A stretch of DNA of 64,000 nt from Uruburuella suis. Lineage in GTDB: Bacteria; Pseudomonadota; Gammaproteobacteria; Burkholderiales; Neisseriaceae. The stretch is from the NCBI RefSeq assembly GCF_004341385.1, contig NZ_SLXE01000015.1, forward strand, positions 1-64,000, in the 5' to 3' direction. The position numbers and the translations under genes are program-made. How positions within the stretch are numbered: the stretch's first letter is position 1; every line of letters starts with the position of its first letter. The notes beneath the pieces are model-generated. The model was not told the origin of the DNA, did not search any database, and was given only the letters and a program-made list of their open reading frames with translations. This document shows, piece by piece, positions 62,521 to 64,000 of the stretch.

Positions 62521-64000
62521 TCACATGGCGCCGTAATTGGGGCCGCTGCCGCCTTCGGGGCACACCCAGGTGATGTTTTGGGTGGGGTCTTTGATGTCAC
62601 AGGTTTTGCAGTGCACGCAGTTTTGCGCATTAATCTGCAATTGCGGCCGGCCGCCCTCTTCCACGATTTCATACACCGCCGCCGGGCAATAGCGGGTTTC
62701 CGGCGCGGCATATTCGGCCAGGTTCACATCAAGCATGATTTGCGGATTGGCCAATTTCAGGTGATTGGGCTGCCCCTCTTCGTGGCTGAGGTTGGCGAGA
62801 AACACGCTGCTCAAGCGGTCAAACGTGAGCACATTATCGGGCTTGGGATAGGCTATCGGGTGGCAGGCGGCGGCTTTTCTCAAGCTGTTGTGGTCGCTGC
62901 CGTGGTGCGCAATCGTCCACGGCGCGCGGCCTTTGAGCACATATTGCTCCAGCGCGGTATAAGCCATCGCCGGCCACATGCCCCATTTAAAGGCGGGGCG
63001 CACATTGCGCACTTCGTTGAGCTCTTGATAAAGCCAGCTGCGCTCAAAACGCTCTTGGTAGCTGTCGGCTTCTTTGCCACTTTCCAGCGTTTGCGCATCG
63101 GTGATCAACACATCAAACACCGCTTCTGCCGCCAGCATGCCGGATTTGAGGGCGGTGTGTATGCCTTTGATACGCGGCACGTTTAGAAAGCCGGCGCTGT
63201 CGCCTGCCAGCACACCGCCTTTGAATGAGAGCTTGGGCAGGCTTTGCAGGCCGCCTTCGCTCAACGCGCGCGCACCATAGGCAATGCGGCGGCCGCCTTC
63301 AAAGGTTTTGCGGATTTCGGGGTGGGTTTTGAAGCGCTGGAATTCTTCAAACGGCGACATATACGGGTTTTGGTAATCCAGCCCCACCACAAAGCCCACG
63401 GCAACTTGGTTGTTATCAAGGTGATAGATAAACGAGCCGCCATAAGTTTGGCTGTCGAGCGGCCAGCCCACGCTGTGTATCACTAAGCCGGGCTGGCATT
63501 GCGGCTCAGGCACTTCCCAGATTTCTTTGATGCCGATGCCGTAGGTTTGCGGCTGACTGTCGCGATCGAGCGCGAATTGTTGGATGATTTGTTTGCTGAG
63601 CGAGCCGCGGCAGCCTTCGGAAAAAATGGTTTGCTGCGCCCACAATTCCATGCCGGGTTGGTAATTTTCGCTGGGCGTGCCATCGCTGTTTAAACCCATA
63701 TCGCCGGTGGCAATGCCTTTCACCGAGCCGTCGGCATGGTAAAGCACTTCGGAAGCGGCAAAGCCGGGATAAATTTCCACGCCCAAGGCTTCGGCCTGCT
63801 CGGCCAGCCAGCGGGTGAGCGCGCCTAAGCTGATGATGTAGTTGCCGTGGTTTTCAAAGCTCGGCGGTGTGGGCAGCTTCACGGCTTTTTGCTCAGTGAG
63901 CAGCAGCATGCGGTCTTCGGCCACGCTGCGCGCAAGCGGCGCGCCCTGCGCCTGCCAGTCGGGCAAAAGCTCGCTCAGGGCTTTGGGATCGATTACGGCG
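62521..64000 (-). CDS. Electron transfer flavoprotein-ubiquinone oxidoreductase (partial)
   Basis: At least 492 residues, continuing beyond the right edge, so the N-terminal FAD motif is not seen. Passes electrons from ETF to ubiquinone at the inner membrane. Visible are GALTRWLAEQAEALGVEIYPGFAASEVLY, TIFSEGCRGSLSKQII, the membrane-associated GGLQSLPKLSFKGGVLAGDSAGFLN, and at the C-terminus the 4Fe-4S ligands NAQNCVHCKTCDIKDPTQNITWVCPEGG. The Cys spacing is intact. The family is about 550 residues, so some 55 are missing. Confidence 0.93.
   Translation of the reverse strand, partial: AVIDPKALSELLPDWQAQGAPLARSVAEDRMLLLTEQKAVKLPTPPSFENHGNYIISLGALTRWLAEQAEALGVEIYPGFAASEVLYHADGSVKGIATGDMGLNSDGTPSENYQPGMELWAQQTIFSEGCRGSLSKQIIQQFALDRDSQPQTYGIGIKEIWEVPEPQCQPGLVIHSVGWPLDSQTYGGSFIYHLDNNQVAVGFVVGLDYQNPYMSPFEEFQRFKTHPEIRKTFEGGRRIAYGARALSEGGLQSLPKLSFKGGVLAGDSAGFLNVPRIKGIHTALKSGMLAAEAVFDVLITDAQTLESGKEADSYQERFERSWLYQELNEVRNVRPAFKWGMWPAMAYTALEQYVLKGRAPWTIAHHGSDHNSLRKAAACHPIAYPKPDNVLTFDRLSSVFLANLSHEEGQPNHLKLANPQIMLDVNLAEYAAPETRYCPAAVYEIVEEGGRPQLQINAQNCVHCKTCDIKDPTQNITWVCPEGGSGPNYGAM

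Overview
The window is bacterial chromosome from a member of the Neisseriaceae, most likely a commensal or environmental Neisseria. The 12-mer AGGCCGTCTGAA (the AG dialect of the DNA uptake sequence, DUS) occurs in almost every intergenic gap, often as inverted pairs that form terminators. Gene order around hldD, rfaE1, pyrF, lapB and lapA is Neisseria-like, and Correia-like miniature elements are scattered between genes. No rRNA or tRNA gene was seen. One structural RNA, the signal recognition particle RNA (ffs), lies at 51237-51336 on the minus strand.

Layout. 1-8700: a small lipoprotein, a GntR-type regulator, OsmC, RraA-like and HchA proteins, heptose biosynthesis genes (hldD, rfaE1), pyrF, a DMP19-family acidic protein, and lapB/lapA. 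8820-22070 (minus strand): a complete phenol meta-cleavage operon. It holds multicomponent phenol hydroxylase (dmpKLMNOP), then dmpF, dmpG, dmpH, dmpI, an XylT-like ferredoxin, dmpB, dmpC, dmpE and a SphA/MetA-like outer-membrane protein. It is read from a perfect -24/-12 sigma-54 promoter (22113-22127) with inverted-repeat activator sites upstream. The divergent DmpR/XylR-type activator (22401-24107) carries an in-frame amber codon that removes its DNA-binding domain. The hydrolytic branch gene dmpD is absent.

24500-29800: purM, an LTA-synthase-like sulfatase, two small genes and a class V aminotransferase. 30123-44807: a type III-A CRISPR-Cas locus made of cas10, csm2-csm5, cas6, a 36-repeat array, cas2-cas1-cas2, csx16, a Card1/Can2-type CARF nuclease and an NE0113-family CARF protein. 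Cas10 keeps the GGDD cyclase motif, but its HD nuclease motif is changed to YG. Immunity is therefore predicted to depend on cyclic oligoadenylate signalling to the CARF proteins. Spacers read as antisense to genes, several across start codons, and one spacer contains a full DUS.

45000-64000: dusC, a nucleoside hydrolase, a lemA/TPM cluster with ynfA, rfbD, ffs, a 1275-residue FAD/Fe-S dehydrogenase, tas, two tandem factor-H-binding-protein-like surface lipoproteins, uppP, a HerA-like ATPase, a glyoxalase-fold protein and the C-terminal part of ETF-ubiquinone oxidoreductase, which runs off the right edge.

All calls rest on reading the sequence and remembered family motifs. No database search was possible.
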